A model generated the notes under the pieces. The model was not told where the DNA came from. It saw only the letters and a program-made list of their open reading frames with translations, and did no database searches. From positions 1 to 7,363 of the forward strand of contig JAIXVO010000499.1 of NCBI GenBank assembly GCA_027482985.1: a stretch of 7,363 nt of DNA. Direction: 5' to 3'. Both the position numbers and the translations under genes were made by a program. Positions within the stretch are counted from its first letter, which is position 1. Each line of letters begins with the position of its first letter. Below, piece by piece: positions 7,236-7,363 of the stretch. Source of the stretch: Cyanobacteriota bacterium (lineage in GTDB: Bacteria > Cyanobacteriota > Cyanobacteriia > Leptolyngbyales > Leptolyngbyaceae).

Positions 7236-7363
7236 CTAAGCGACTTCTTTCAAATCAGACTGTTCTTGAGCAGACAAAGTGACTGGGGTGTGGGGGCTTT
7301 TGAAGGTCGCTGCGGCATCAGGTCGTTGGCAGAAGACCATTGTTTTGACATGCTCTGACTCAT
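7236..7363 (-). CDS. C-terminal end of an unidentified protein (partial)
   Basis: The first gene of the minus-strand cluster enters from the right edge. Its last 41 codons are visible, ending in TAG at 7238-7236. The peptide begins ESEHVKTMVFCQRPDAAATF and ends with an Ala/Gln/Glu/Asp-rich tail, QEQSDLKEVA. The frame is open to the edge, and the stop lies just upstream of the ribosome site of the VOC gene. The ATG at 7363-7361 on the minus strand is in a different frame and gives only a 37-codon ORF, so it is not preferred. I do not recognise the family. The evidence is the open frame, the plausible composition and the operon-like spacing. Confidence 0.5.
   Translation of the reverse strand, partial: ESEHVKTMVFCQRPDAAATFKSPHTPVTLSAQEQSDLKEVA

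Noticed and set aside
7253..7363. Small gene starting at the ATG on the minus strand at the right edge
   Set aside because: It gives only a 37-codon ORF, has no recognisable features, and competes with a longer edge-open frame that ends next to the VOC ribosome site.

Overview
The window looks like a piece of cyanobacterial chromosome. The left half is a chlorophyll-type magnesium chelatase large subunit (ChlH), whose closest match from memory is the cyanobacterial form. The octamer GCGATCGC (HIP1, a hallmark of many cyanobacterial genomes) occurs at least eight times in 7.4 kb, where random sequence would give about 0.1. I cannot name the genus.

Layout. Positions 1-3903 (+) hold chlH without its first few dozen codons, followed by a strong intrinsic terminator (3933-3971). 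Convergent with it on the minus strand is a complete integron-type tyrosine recombinase (IntI family, 3992-4954) that has all catalytic residues and the IntI-specific insertion. The 291-bp gap upstream of it (4955-5245) has no gene. It holds a HIP1 site, a short perfect palindrome, three tandem 40-bp repeats that each fold into a hairpin with a compensatory base change, and a lone GTTAAAC that fits the integron core-site consensus GTTRRRY. To the right, a tight minus-strand cluster reads leftwards: a gene entering from the window edge (C-terminal 41 codons only), a VOC/glyoxalase-fold protein, a crotonase-fold protein resembling 6-oxocamphor hydrolase, and a ChaC-type gamma-glutamylcyclotransferase. 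Gaps of about 14-42 bp, each with a Shine-Dalgarno-like sequence, suggest an operon.

How the parts relate. ChlH is housekeeping: it is the porphyrin-binding subunit that commits protoporphyrin IX to chlorophyll. The right-hand operon looks like small-molecule and thiol metabolism: a C-C hydrolase or hydratase, a VOC protein, and glutathione turnover. Its substrate is not evident. The most unusual part is the middle. An apparently intact integron integrase sits on a cyanobacterial chromosome with no recognisable gene cassettes or full-length attC sites in view. Its upstream region carries a structured 40-bp repeat array where an attI site would normally be. Either this is a cassette-less integron, or a recombinase that has adopted a different short-hairpin substrate.
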